This document shows, piece after piece, positions 37,601-47,765 of a DNA stretch of 64,000 nt. The position numbers and the translations under genes are program-made. The notes beneath the pieces are model-generated. The model ran no database searches. It was given only the letters and a program-made list of their open reading frames with translations, and had not been told where the DNA came from. Location: the NCBI RefSeq assembly GCF_034140825.1, contig NC_089037.1, positions 35,741,001 through 35,805,000 of the forward strand. The letters are read 5' to 3'. Source of the DNA: Oryza sativa Japonica Group (Eukaryota; Streptophyta; Magnoliopsida; Poales; Poaceae). Within the stretch, counting starts at the first letter, position 1. Every line of letters begins with the position of its first letter.

Positions 37601-39298
37601 CTGCTCTGCGGCGTCGCGTTCGTCGGCTTCGCCACGGTCGCCGTGCGGCCCGTGCTCGTCTTCATGGCACGGCGGTCGCCGGAGGGCGAGCCGGTGAAAG
37701 AATCGTTCGTCTGCGCCATTCTAGTCATCGTTCTCGCCGCCGGCTTCGCCACGGACGCCATCGGCATCCACGCGCTGTTCGGCGCGTTCGTCATCGGCGT
37801 GCTCGTCCCCAAGGAAGGCGCCTGCGCCGGCGCGCTGACGGAGAAGGTCGAGGACCTGGTGTCGTCGCTGTTCCTTCCCCTCTACTTCGTGTCGAGCGGT
37901 CTGAAGACGGACGTCACCACCATCTCCGGCGCCAAGTCGTGGGGGCTCCTCGTGCTCGTCATGACGACGGCCTGCGCCGGCAAGATCGGCGGCACGGTGG
38001 CGGCGTCGCTGCTGATGCGTGTGCCGCTGCGTGAGGCGCTCGCGCTGGGGATGCTGATGAACACCAAGGGGCTCGTGGAGCTCATCGTGCTCAACATCGG
38101 ACGCGACCGGAAGGTGCTCAACGAGGAGGCCTTCGCCATCCTCGTGCTCATGGCGCTCGTCACCACCTTCATGACCACGCCGGCCGTCACCGCCGTGTAC
38201 AAGCCGGCGCGGCGGCAGGCGTCGTACAAGCACCGCACGGTGGAGCGCGCCGACGCCGACAGCGAGCTGCGCGTGCTCGCGTGCTTCCACGCCAGCCGCG
38301 GCATCCCGACGCTGATCAACCTCGTGGAGGCGTCGCGCGGCACGAGGAGGAGCAAGCTCACCATGTACGCCATGCACCTCGTCGAGCTGTCGGAGCGCTC
38401 GTCGGCCATCTCCATGGTGCAGCGCGCGCGCCGCAACGGGCTCCCGTTCGCGAGCCGGCGCGGCCACGAAGGCGGCGGCGGCGGCGGGGAGGTGGTGGTG
38501 GCGTTCGAGGCGTTCCAGCGGCTCACCGCCGTGACGGTGAAGCCGATGACGGCCATCTCCGACCTCGACACCATCCACGACGACATCGTCGCGTCGGCGC
38601 TGGACAAGCGATCCGCCATCATCCTGCTCCCGTTCCACAAGATGCTCTGCCATGACGGCACGCTCGAGCCCGTGGACCGGGCGTTCCACCAGGTGAACGT
38701 CCGGGTGCTCCGCGACGCGCCATGCTCCGTCGCCGTCCTCGTCGACCGCGCGCTCGGTGGCGCGGCGCAGGTCTCGGCGCCGGACGTCTCCTACTCGGTC
38801 CTCCTCCTCTTCTTCGGCGGCGCCGACGACCGCGAGGCGCTCGCGTACGCCTCACGCATGGGCGAGCACCCTGGCATCGCGCTCACCGTGGCCCGTTTCA
38901 CGGCCGCCGCCGACGACGCCGCCGAAGACGACGACGCCATACAAAAGCACATCTCCAACGTGCGCAAGGCCGGAAACGACGGAGCGTTCAAGTACGACGA
39001 GGTGTCGGCCCATGGCCGGCAAGAAGTGGCGTTCGCCATCAAGACACTGGGTAGAGGCAAGAACCTGGTGGTGGCCGGGCGGTCGGCGGCGGTGGCGACG
39101 CCGCTGGTGGACAAGACGGACTGCCCGGAGCTCGGCCACGTCGGGAGCTACCTGGCGACGCCGGAGTTCTCGACGACGTCCTCCGTGCTCGTGGTGCAGA
39201 AGTACGACTCGAGAGGTGACACTGGCACATCGTCGTCGAGCCAAGCCGGAGGAGAGGCGACCGTGGAGGAATCCGGCGTGCCAATCCGCCGGCCATAG
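34620..39298 (+). CDS. Cation/H+ antiporter, CHX family (780 aa)
   Basis: A membrane monovalent cation (K+)/proton exchanger of the CPA2 family. Exon 1 is 34620-34778, from an ATG coding [20 protein letters not shown]. Exon 2 is 37115-39298, joined in phase across a 2.3-kb intron. The N-terminal ~430 residues form the transport domain with many hydrophobic helices. Typical motifs are [33 protein letters not shown] and [14 protein letters not shown]. The soluble C-terminal ~350 residues hold the two weakly conserved universal-stress-like regions. The VWQGDNPL-type start and overall resemblance place it near Arabidopsis CHX17-20, which act in endomembranes in K+ and pH balance; that is family knowledge. 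The intron carries three MITEs, one ending 49 bp before the acceptor. Confidence 0.93.
34871..35097. mobile_element. Stowaway MITE in the CHX intron
   Basis: CTCCCTCC left end with TA outside. The right end is ACGGAG followed by TA. The inner arms share GCCGTTGACTTTTT against its inverse. Confidence 0.75.
35275..35440. mobile_element. Possible MITE fragment in the CHX intron
   Basis: Contains TTAAAGCAACTTTCGTACAG and GCACCGTTTAGCCGTTTG, which resemble a common rice MITE. The ends could not be fixed. Confidence 0.35.
36161..36420. mobile_element. Stowaway MITE in the CHX intron
   Basis: The left end is TCCCTCCATACTCGTAAAGG. The right end is TTTACAAATACGGAGGGAG, its imperfect inverse. TA flanks both sides. 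Confidence 0.85.
36842..37065. mobile_element. Stowaway-like MITE just upstream of CHX exon 2
   Basis: The left end is CATCCGTCCAAAATAAGTTC. The right end is AAACTTATTATGAGACGGAG, its imperfect inverse. It ends 49 bp before the exon 2 acceptor, so it may contain the branch-point region. Confidence 0.7.
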
Positions 39299-39480
39299 TC
39301 GCCGGAGGAGACGGCCGCTACGTCGAGGCAGCCGGCGGAGCCATAGTCGCACTGCCTCTCTGCTGCATGATAGCACGTATATAGCAACATTAGTGTGTCC
39401 CTCCTGTCGGTGATTAGATCATATTTGGTTGTTAATTATTAGCTAATTAGTTGTTAAATTAGGGTTCACAGGTTTATTTA
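39299..39480. other. 3' UTR of the CHX gene
   Basis: Non-coding sequence following the stop codon; nothing else seen. Confidence 0.4.
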
Positions 39481-39728
39481 GAGAAAGTTTAATAGTATAG
39501 CCAACTATGGCTCCAAATCGCCTATATAATAGCCAATGTATACAATAGTTACCTATAAATATATACTATATAATTAATAATGTCTGGTCTCACCTGTCAT
39601 ACACACATGAATCTTAGAGTCTGTGTTGTAGCTGGCTACAAATATGTAGTCCGCTGCTCTTATCTCTTCTCTTTTATATTTTTAAAATATGTTTGTAGCT
39701 GACTTATAGTTTGCTATTGTACCTGCTC
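39481..39728. mobile_element. Tourist-like MITE
   Basis: Inverted ends GAGAAAGTTTAATAGTATAG and GAGCAGGTACAATAGCAAAC, with TTA on both sides (39478-39480 and 39729-39731). Confidence 0.7.
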
Positions 39729-39731
39729 TTA

Positions 39732-40393
39732 GAGCATCTCGAACAGGTTCCATATTTAAATTTTAGCAATTTTGAAGCAAAATCGTGCTCCAATAGCCAT
39801 CCGGCTGGCCAAACTACTCCTCTCGTTGGCCAAATTTGGCCAGCCAAAATAGCCTAGCCAAATCGTGGGTCCCACCTCTTCCCCCCCTCTCGTCCGATGA
39901 ACGTTGGCGCCGCACCTTTGCTACTTCGCGCCGCCGCCCGTCCGCTTAGGCGACGCCCTCCACTGGCTCCGCCCCACCGCCCCTCCGCACCGCCTCTCCG
40001 CGTCGCCCCTCCGCCGGCGGTGCCCCTCCGCGCCGCCCCTTCACACCGCCGCCCGTCCGCGCCGCCCCTCCACGACGCCGCCCCCTGCTTTGCCGACGCT
40101 GCCGTTGACCGCCGCCGGGGCCGCCCCTCCGCCACCGTCGTCCTTTGCCGGCGCCGCCCCTCTGCAAGCATCGACGATGAGAAGGAACGAAAGAGAAAAA
40201 GAAAAAAAGGAAGGAGGAGAGAGAGAGGGGAAGAAGAGGAGTGGAGACTGACATGTGGGTTCGTTGTTATTTTGGAGAGGATTAATAGAGAGTCTGTTGG
40301 AGTGATCATCTAGTTTGACTAGCCAAATTAGATGGAGAATTGGCCATATAGATGTTTGGAGAATCTAATTTAGAGAGACTGTTGAAGGTACTC
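39732..40393. mobile_element. Tourist-like element with GC-rich insert, sharing a TTA with its neighbour
   Basis: Ends GAGCATCTCGAACAG and, inverted, GAGTACCTTCAACAG. TTA lies on each side (39729-39731 and 40394-40396). The interior at about 39900-40170 is a degenerate CCGCCCCTCCGC repeat, open in several frames on both strands, which is not evidence for a gene. Confidence 0.6.
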
Positions 40394-41528
40394 TTAGGGA
40401 AAGTGATGGGCTAACTAAGTTAGTGGTTAATTAGTACAAAATGCAGTGCAGCTGTAATTTTGTAAGAAAAAAGTGTTGTAAACTTGTACCCCACCAGTTA
40501 GCGTCAAAGCAAAAGTTAAAATTTGAATTTTTAACTTGATTCGATATTTTCTGAGTAATTTCTTCTTATTTTTGGCTTGTAAATCGCTACAAATAAATAT
40601 ATAAAATACTGTAAATTAACATAAATGGCGAAAATATTGTACATCACACAAGCGTATTCTCACACGAATTTGTAATCGTTCCAGCGGCACGCGCTGCCGC
40701 CTCCATTTCCCACGCTACCGGCACCGCCCACCGCCGGACTTCCTCACCCGCGGCTCCGGCGGCGCCACCGCCCACCGCCGGACTTCCACCGCCCGCCCAA
40801 GTACTCCCTCTATGCCCAGCATCGGCGAACTTCTCGACCCCTCCTCGCCCTCACCAATCCCGCTCCTCCCCCCACCCCCTACCTCCTCTCTCCTCGTTTA
40901 GTTGAGATTGCTTACCCTGTTTGATTCTTCAGTGGTATGATGTGTAGATGTAGTCCGGATACGTGCAGCGGGAGCGCGGGCGGAGCTGGAGTATGGCCAA
41001 TCTAGAGGGCAAAGGGAGGTAAATTAAGGTATAGAATTTCAGTTTTATCCATTACGCCTATGCTTTGTTTTCCAATTCATACTCACTCTCATGTGCAAAC
41101 TAACCAGGATCTGGTAATTGGAACGATCCCCATTCCTGCAGACTCATAGTGTGATTCATTGAATCAAGCTAACAAACTGACTGAAAATTACCTCATCAGT
41201 GCTGAGTCTAGATCATAACTAACTTTATACAGAAAACATTGAGTTGTACAACATGTATGATGTATCTGTATCAACTTGTTCAATCTCGGTTAACTGGAAC
41301 CAATTTATGAAAAGGTGGTTATCACTTCCCTTAATCTCTGCTCAGGTTGTTGTTTTCACCATTTTCCTTACTGTAGATCACTTGGTGTTGTGCATTCCCG
41401 TTCTTTCTGTATGATGATCAATTTTTTAGACTAAACTCAGGTCCAAGTCTCCCAAGTCCACTAAAGACTTGACTAATAAGTCCATCCACAATTTCTTTCT
41501 GTCAGTTTCCTTGACTGTCAAAATACTA
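40394..41528. other. Spacer upstream of the receptor kinase
   Basis: A GC-rich patch at about 40680-40900 contains CCGCCCACCGCCGGACTTC twice and may be a remnant first exon or promoter. The rest is AT-rich, with no supported gene. Confidence 0.4.
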
Positions 41529-41762
41529 CTCCCTCTGTCCCTAAATATTTGACGCCGTTGACTTTTTTAAACATGTTGGACCGTTCGTCTTATTCAAAAA
41601 ATTTAAGTAATTATTAATTCTTTTCCTATCATTTGATTCATTGTTAAATATACTACTACTACTCAAGTTTTTTAATAATATTCACAAAAGTTTTTTAATA
41701 AGACGAACGGTCAAACATGTTTAAAGGAGTTAACGGTGTCAAATATTTAAGGACGGTGGGAG
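41529..41762. mobile_element. Stowaway MITE in the receptor-kinase promoter
   Basis: Ends CTCCCTCTGTCCCTAAATAT and, inverted, CTCCCACCGTCCTTAAATAT, with TA on both sides. It ends about 130 bp before the kinase start codon, so it is probably part of the promoter or leader. Confidence 0.85.
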
Positions 41763-41893
41763 TAGTATTCAGTAGTTTACACTTCACAGGGTCTAACAAA
41801 AGCCATTCCCTGCTTAGAATTGCCAGTAGGTTTCTTCAGCATACAATTACTATCTCATCTCAAGGAACTGCAGTAGACTCTTCCACCTGGACA

Positions 41894-44287
41894 ATGTTCC
41901 CACATATTCTCTTCCTATCCCTGCTGCTCTTGGTTCCTGAAGACCCCAATTTTGCCGCTGGAGCTTCAGCCAATGAGTCATTCATTACTTTGGGATCCTC
42001 TATCAACACAAGCAGCACCCAGTACTGGTCCTCCTCTTCAGGCCGCTTTGCGTTCGGCTTCTATCCCAACGGCGAAGGCTTTTCTATTGGGGTGTGGCTT
42101 GTGATTGGTGTGTCAAGGACAATTGTGTGGACTGCCAACCGTGATGAGCCCCCAATTGCTGGTGGTTCTATCATATTTGGGCATGGTGGTGCGCTCCAAT
42201 GGTCACGAACTCCATCAACTCCAGGTAGCCAACTGAACCCCATATCTGACAGTTCTACACCTGCTGCCTCTGCTGCCATGTTGAACACCGGCAACTTTGT
42301 ACTGTATGATATGAACAGACAGGTCATATGGTCTACTTTCAGTTTTCCGACAGACACATTGTTGGCAGGTCAGAACTTGCGTCCAGGCAGATTTCTTCTT
42401 TCAGGTGTCTCTCAGAGTAATCATGCCAGTGGCAAGTATAGGCTTGAGAACCAACAAGATGGCAATCTTGTGATGTACCCAACAGGCACCATTGACTCTG
42501 GTAGTGCGTACTGGTCTACCTGGACTTTCAACATGGGCCTCCTCCTCACGCTTTCCTTAGATCCTAATGGTACCATATGGATGTTCGACAGGAAAAACTC
42601 CTATACAAAGATACTGTTCCATGCCAACCAGCCTTCCAATGCCTCCCCTGATATGGAAATTTACTATCGTCTGACATTTGATCCCGACGGCATCCTACGA
42701 CTCTACTCACATGTTTTCTTTAAGCTTGGCAGGGCACCTACAACAGAGGTTGAGTGGCTTGAGCCTGGCAGTGATCGCTGCCTTGTGAAAGGTGTTTGTG
42801 GTCCGAATAGCTTCTGCCATCTCACCGTGACTGGAGAGACAAGCTGCTCTTGCCTTCCTGGTTTTGAATTCTTGAGCACTAACCAGAGCACACTTGGTTG
42901 TTGGAGAGCATTGCCAACCGGTGGCTGCGTGAGGAACAGCTCTAACGATGAGACGAGAGTGACAACCACGATGGTCGAAGTGAAGAACACTACTTGGTTA
43001 GAGAACCCGTATGCTGTTCTACCAGCCACAACTAGTATTGAAGCCTGCAAACTACTTTGCCTCTCCGATTGTGCTTGCGATATCGCCATGTTTAGTGATT
43101 CCTACTGCTCAAAACAGATGCTTCCCATTAGATATGGCAGGATGCCTGGTAACACCACACTCTTTGTGAAGATCTACACTTACCAGACCATATCCGGTAC
43201 TCGCCAAAGGGCTATGAGTATCCATGCAAATTCTGCATTGATATCAGGGGTTTCCTTGGCCATCTTTTCTCTGTTTGTGCTATTAGTGGCATCTCTATTA
43301 CTTATCTGCAGGCATCGGCGATCATTGGCGCACATGACGATGACGGCACCACGGCAAGAGGACTCCAGGATTGATGGGAACATTGTTGGCCTCAGATCCT
43401 ATTCTTTCCAGGAACTAGATTTGGCAACAAATGGTTTCGGCGAAGAGCTTGGCAAGGGGGCATACGGGACAGTATTCAAAGGTGTCGTGGCCGACACCAA
43501 CCAGGACATCGCTGTGAAGAGGCTCGAAAAGATGGCTGAGGATGGGCAGCGTGAATTTAACAGGGAAGTGCGTGTGATTGCAAGAACACACCACCGGAAC
43601 CTGCTGCGATTGCTTGGTTTCTGCAATGAGGGCATTCATCACCTGCTTGTGTATGAGTACATGCCAAATGGATCCCTGGCAAACCTCCTCTTTCACTCAG
43701 ATGCCTCCCCTGCCTGGAGCAAGAGGGTTGCAATTGCACTAGATGTTGCCAGAGGGTTGCAATACCTGCATTCAGAGATAGAGGGCCCAATAATCCACTG
43801 CGATATCAAGCCAGAGAACATACTCATTGACAGTTTGGGGATAGCTAAGATTGCTGACTTTGGGCTAGCAAAGCTACTGATTGGGAACCAAACAAAGACA
43901 TTCACCGGCATCCGAGGAACCCGGGGCTATCTAGCACCGGAGTGGAGCAAGAACAGAGCAATCACCGTGAAGGCAGACGTGTACAGCTACGGGATCATGC
44001 TTCTGGAGGTCATAAGCTGTAAGAAAAGCATGGATCTGAAGCGGGCTGGGGAGGAGTACAACATTTCCGAGTGGGCATATGAGTGTGTGATGTTTGGTGA
44101 TGCTGGCAAGGTGGCAGATGGTGTCGACGAAGCTGAGCTGGTGAGAATGGTGAACGTCGGCATTTGGTGCACACAGAGTGAACCTGTGATGCGACCAGCG
44201 ATGAAGAGTGTTGCTCTTATGATTGAAGGTGCCATCGAAGTTCACCAGCCCCCACCCCCTGCATCATATTCGCAGTCACTAACATGA
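41894..44287 (+). CDS. G-type lectin S-receptor-like serine/threonine kinase (797 aa)
   Basis: An intronless plasma-membrane receptor kinase. I chose the ATG at 41894 because it opens a signal peptide (MFPHILFLSLLLLVPE); an earlier in-frame ATG at 41717 lies in the MITE. Domains: B-lectin at about residues 28-150 (WSSSSGRFAFGFYPNGEGF, TIVWTANRDEPP); an EGF-like Cys cluster near 295-335 (CLVKGVCGPNSFC); a PAN-like region near 380-400 (ACKLLCLSDCACDIAMF); a transmembrane helix at about 449-471; kinase at about 505-785. The kinase has the glycine loop LGKGAYGTVFKG, catalytic Lys in IAVKRLEK, catalytic loop HCDIKPEN (the Arg before Asp is replaced by Cys, so non-RD) and DFG in IADFGLAKLL. It resembles the rice LECRK group of immunity-related kinases; the ligand is unknown. 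Confidence 0.93.
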   Translation: MFPHILFLSLLLLVPEDPNFAAGASANESFITLGSSINTSSTQYWSSSSGRFAFGFYPNGEGFSIGVWLVIGVSRTIVWTANRDEPPIAGGSIIFGHGGALQWSRTPSTPGSQLNPISDSSTPAASAAMLNTGNFVLYDMNRQVIWSTFSFPTDTLLAGQNLRPGRFLLSGVSQSNHASGKYRLENQQDGNLVMYPTGTIDSGSAYWSTWTFNMGLLLTLSLDPNGTIWMFDRKNSYTKILFHANQPSNASPDMEIYYRLTFDPDGILRLYSHVFFKLGRAPTTEVEWLEPGSDRCLVKGVCGPNSFCHLTVTGETSCSCLPGFEFLSTNQSTLGCWRALPTGGCVRNSSNDETRVTTTMVEVKNTTWLENPYAVLPATTSIEACKLLCLSDCACDIAMFSDSYCSKQMLPIRYGRMPGNTTLFVKIYTYQTISGTRQRAMSIHANSALISGVSLAIFSLFVLLVASLLLICRHRRSLAHMTMTAPRQEDSRIDGNIVGLRSYSFQELDLATNGFGEELGKGAYGTVFKGVVADTNQDIAVKRLEKMAEDGQREFNREVRVIARTHHRNLLRLLGFCNEGIHHLLVYEYMPNGSLANLLFHSDASPAWSKRVAIALDVARGLQYLHSEIEGPIIHCDIKPENILIDSLGIAKIADFGLAKLLIGNQTKTFTGIRGTRGYLAPEWSKNRAITVKADVYSYGIMLLEVISCKKSMDLKRAGEEYNISEWAYECVMFGDAGKVADGVDEAELVRMVNVGIWCTQSEPVMRPAMKSVALMIEGAIEVHQPPPPASYSQSLT

Positions 44288-45379
44288 GCTGCAAGCATAA
44301 TTCTGAGTAAGTAAAAGGCAAAAAAAAAAGAGGTCTACCTGTAACATTTTTTTTTAAAAAAAAAACTGTTGATAAGCAGAGTGCAATCTGAATCTACTGA
44401 ATAGATCCAGAGTATATGAGAAGTGGCACTTAGCAAAAGGTGTGATCAGAAGAAACCTCATTGATTGTGTAAAGGGAAAAAAACATTTGATAGCAGATAC
44501 CCATTACAGAACAACTCTTTGTCAACAGGCACAAAAGAACCTAGCTAATTTTTTGTAATTTTAACAATTATAATATTTCAGACTTTTTTTAGTTGAAATG
44601 TCAGGTCGTTTGCTGATAGAAATCCTTGTTTAATTTGCAGAAAAATGATGAAGTTTGCTTGAAGCGCTGCAAAGTACAGCAAGGGTCGTCCGTCTATCAC
44701 CAGTTCAAATACATGAGCTTGCATCATGGAACACCCTGAAAATTGACAACCAAGTCTTTTACATTATGCAGCTATAAGTTTTACATTTTGATCGGTAGAA
44801 TGCTATGGATGGCATAAGTACAGGAACGGTCCTAGCAGATGCTGTTATGCTAGAAGTCTAATAGATCATTTCAGTGCAGGAAAATATATGATGAATCATG
44901 TACTCTGTTTCTGATATGGAATAAAGTTTATGAGTTCTAAAAAAAAAGTACAGGAACGGAAATCCATTTTCGTCTGCGATGGAGCCTTGATTTTTAGTTA
45001 ACTGCCGTGTTCGCTTTTCTGATCGCGCAATGCATGTTGGATTGTTCTCTGAATCGTTGTAAATACATTGCTGCATTCTATCGTATCAAATGATTTGAAA
45101 CTATGTACTACCTCCATGGCTCTGTCCTAGAATATATATGAACTTTTAACTATAGATTTGAATATGTACTTGTTCAGATTTATAGTCAAAATTATTATAT
45201 TTTGTTACGGAGGTAGTTTGAAGTAAATGATTTTGATGTCAAGCAAATCAACTATTTGAAGTAAATGATTTGGCAACAAAATGAAACGATGAGAAGTCCC
45301 GGCCCACCAATGGTTACTGGATCTCAGGCTCTCAGCTACTATTCGTGACTCGAGTTCGTGATGGGCCGAGACCATGATC
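44288..45379. other. 3' flank of the receptor kinase
   Basis: Non-coding, with A runs. A short Stowaway-like MITE lies at 45108-45216. No gene seen. Confidence 0.45.
45108..45216. mobile_element. Short Stowaway-like MITE
   Basis: About 109 bp. The left CTACCTCCATGGCTCTGTCC and right TTTGTTACGGAGGTAG are imperfect inverse ends. Confidence 0.6.
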
Positions 45380-45472
45380 GCTACCAATGGTAGAGTGATC
45401 GGCACAGCACCATCGAACCAAATTGCCCAAACGCCAGAACGAATCACTCTGATGAATAGTCGACAAAAAAAA

Positions 45473-45582
45473 AGTATCACTCCGAAATCCGAATCCACGA
45501 TGAAGATGAATTTCATTAGTCCACAAAAGTATCACTCCGAAGTCCGAATCTACGATGAAGATGAATTTCATTAGCCCACAAA
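45473..45582. repeat. 55-bp direct tandem duplication in the arm B flank
   Basis: Two adjacent units, 45473-45527 and 45528-45582, begin AGTATCACTCCGAA and differ at about three positions. Arm A has only one unit at the matching place, so this arose after the arms separated. Confidence 0.85.
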
Positions 45583-45834
45583 AGGGCATTACATCAGACT
45601 TTACAGAAAGAATCGATTCAACTCTTCTCATTAGTTATTACAGATCGATCGATCGAGATGATCAATCGAGCAATGCATATCTTCATGCATCTCAGTTGAT
45701 CAAACAAACACCTAACTAATTGATTGATACGTAGTACATAGTACATGTCTAACTAAACCTGTTCTCTGACGAAAAACACTGCACTACTTAGTGCTACAGC
45801 CGCTCACTACACCTCAATCAAAAACTTGTTTCAT

Positions 45835-46785
45835 TTAATTAGGGTTCGAGCCAAGAATGTCGTCGAGGGTTTCTCCGGAAGCCAGCCGCTGGATGATCTC
45901 CTCTTCGCCCATGCAAGGTCCGTTCGTCGTCTCGATGAATTCGTCTCCGCCGCCGGCAACCTCCATCGTCGGAGCCCACGGCAATGGCTCGTCGTTCATC
46001 AGATACCTCATGTACTGCTCCGTCGTGGCCGTGTCGAATTCCACTCCCAAACTGTCGTCCATCGGCGCCGACAGCAACGCATCCAGGTCCAACTCCGGCA
46101 GGATCGCCGGCTGCTCGCTCCCGGCCTCCTCTTGCCGCGGCCGCGCGCTGGGCGGCGCCTCCGGGTGATCCGCGCCGTCGTCCGCCTTCCTCTTCGAGCC
46201 GGAGCATGGCGAATCGGCCGACTTCGCCGCCGCCGCCGTGCGCGCCTCCGCGCAGACCGCGCGCGGCGAGCGGTAGACCTTGCAGAGCACCTGCTTGTCT
46301 GCTCCGTCGATGGCGTCGTCGTCGAGGCCGTACTCCGTCATGCACCACCCTAGCCTCGTGAACGTGCGCGCCGACCCCGACGACGACGACTCGTAGACGC
46401 CATAGGAGAACTTCTGGAGGTACCCGACGCGGCGGCCATCGGCGCCGATCACGGCCTTCTTGCCGCCCTCCGACTTCCACACGCTCTCGCCGCCGCCGCC
46501 GCCGCCGACCGCGCGCTGCCGCCTCCCGGAGGTCTTGCGCTTGCTGGTGAAGCGCGGGGAGCAGAAGAAGTACCAGACGCTGCTGCTCCCATGGGTGCCC
46601 GGCGCCGGTCTGTGCTCGCCGACGAGCTCGGCCGGATTGGCGGAGTAGACGTCGGCGTGGTTGATGAGGCGGTCCTCGAAGGGGATCTTGGCGATGCTGG
46701 GGCGGAGGAAGAGGGTGATGAGGCCGTCGTCGGAAGGGTGGAAGACGTAGCCTGGCTCAAGAGCGATCTCGTCGTCGTCGGCCAT
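45835..46785 (-). CDS. NAC-domain transcription factor, copy B (316 aa)
   Basis: Identical in every residue to copy A (15592-16542); the nucleotide sequence also appears identical because all alternative frames match. It has the same degenerate NAC subdomain A, the same Gly run and the same acidic C-terminal region. Its promoter with a TATA-like box is copied too, so both genes probably share regulation apart from distal elements. Upstream of about 47036 the two promoters diverge. Confidence 0.92.
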   Translation of the reverse strand: MADDDEIALEPGYVFHPSDDGLITLFLRPSIAKIPFEDRLINHADVYSANPAELVGEHRPAPGTHGSSSVWYFFCSPRFTSKRKTSGRRQRAVGGGGGGESVWKSEGGKKAVIGADGRRVGYLQKFSYGVYESSSSGSARTFTRLGWCMTEYGLDDDAIDGADKQVLCKVYRSPRAVCAEARTAAAAKSADSPCSGSKRKADDGADHPEAPPSARPRQEEAGSEQPAILPELDLDALLSAPMDDSLGVEFDTATTEQYMRYLMNDEPLPWAPTMEVAGGGDEFIETTNGPCMGEEEIIQRLASGETLDDILGSNPN

Positions 46786-46889
46786 GTCGGCGGCGCTAGC
46801 TCTCGCGTTGCCCTAGCTTCACCTCGATCAGGGGAGAATCTGAATTGATCGAGGAGAGCTAGAGCTAGCAGATGGTAGCCGATCGAGGG

Positions 46890-46896
46890 TATTTAT
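46890..46896 (-). promoter_or_regulatory. TATA-like box of NAC copy B
   Basis: Mirror of 15481-15487, about 105 bp upstream of the start codon at 46785. Confidence 0.5.
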
Positions 46897-47200
46897 CGTG
46901 GACGTGGCGCACGTACGCGCGATCAAATCGCAGTACAGACAATGCAATCGATCGAGAGTTCGAGACCGACTCGGACTCAGGCGAACCAAATGGTTTTTTT
47001 TTTTTTTTTGGCGGGAATGCGGTATTTGTACGCGTAAGACGAGTATGATTTACTAGTTTGTTGCAAAATGGTAATTAGCCCATCGAATTTATGCTTTTTC
47101 TGATGGGCTAGGCCTGGGACCCAATTCCGTGACGGGTGAGGCCCATCACTGAAACGTCGTGATGCGGCTAGGCCCAAATTTGGACAGCGTGGCCGGGGTC

Positions 47201-47765
47201 GTGACATCATCAGGTTCAAAGGGGGTTCGGAGTTTCCATCCTCCGAACCCCTTTGACCTCTTTTTCTCTCCACCACATGAATGCCTTTGTTTCTCTGGTT
47301 CCTTCTCTGAATTTCTCTGCTAATGAAGCTCAATCAAGTTATCATGCACCACCATTGAACTACTAATCTTCTAACACGCGTTTATTATCGATCTTGCCAA
47401 AACCATGTTCATGCATGCTCTGGCCATTCAGCGTCTGCTACTGATTGATCATGCAGTACAACTTTGGTCCCTTCTCTGAAATGTTACCATTTTTCTTCTG
47501 ATGAAGCGTACATACCATGCGTTGCATGAGGCAAACATTCATTTTCTGCAGCCGGAGCTGGAGAGTAGCTCAAGTCGTGACGCCGCCAGGTTCGGAGATT
47601 AAAGCTCCGACCCCTATTTTGACCTCTTTTTTCCGGCCCCAACATGGATGCAAAATGTCTCCTTCAATTCAGCCGCCCATGGCTCTCTTGTCCTTATCAT
47701 GCATGTATGGCCACACATGGTGAAGAAATCGATCGATAGAATCAAATTCACGAGACATTCAGACA
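47201..47765. repeat. Diverged internal repeat between NAC copy B and the solo LTR
   Basis: Two related blocks at about 47208-47330 and 47467-47650 share CAGGTTC, TTGACCTCTTTTT and CCTTCTCTGAA. They look like an old tandem duplication; no gene. Confidence 0.45.

Larger units (their letters stand above)
45380..47200 (-). repeat. Inverted segmental duplication, arm B (NAC gene)
   Basis: Mirror of 15160-16955. The core 45588-47036 reads as identical to 15341-16789, including a 16-base A/T run in the promoter. Flanks on both sides are homologous but diverged. Confidence 0.9.

Noticed and set aside
37143-39413. Long alternative frames over the CHX gene on both strands
   Set aside because: Strong third-position GC bias opens shadow frames; only the antiporter frame has family motifs.
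39897-40313. Pro/Arg-rich gene in the GC-rich Tourist-like element
   Set aside because: Open in several frames on both strands because of the CCGCCCCTCCGC array; no domain.
41717-41893. Upstream in-frame Met for the receptor kinase
   Set aside because: It lies inside the Stowaway MITE, and the extra 59 residues would bury the signal peptide. The ATG at 41894 gives a proper secretion signal.
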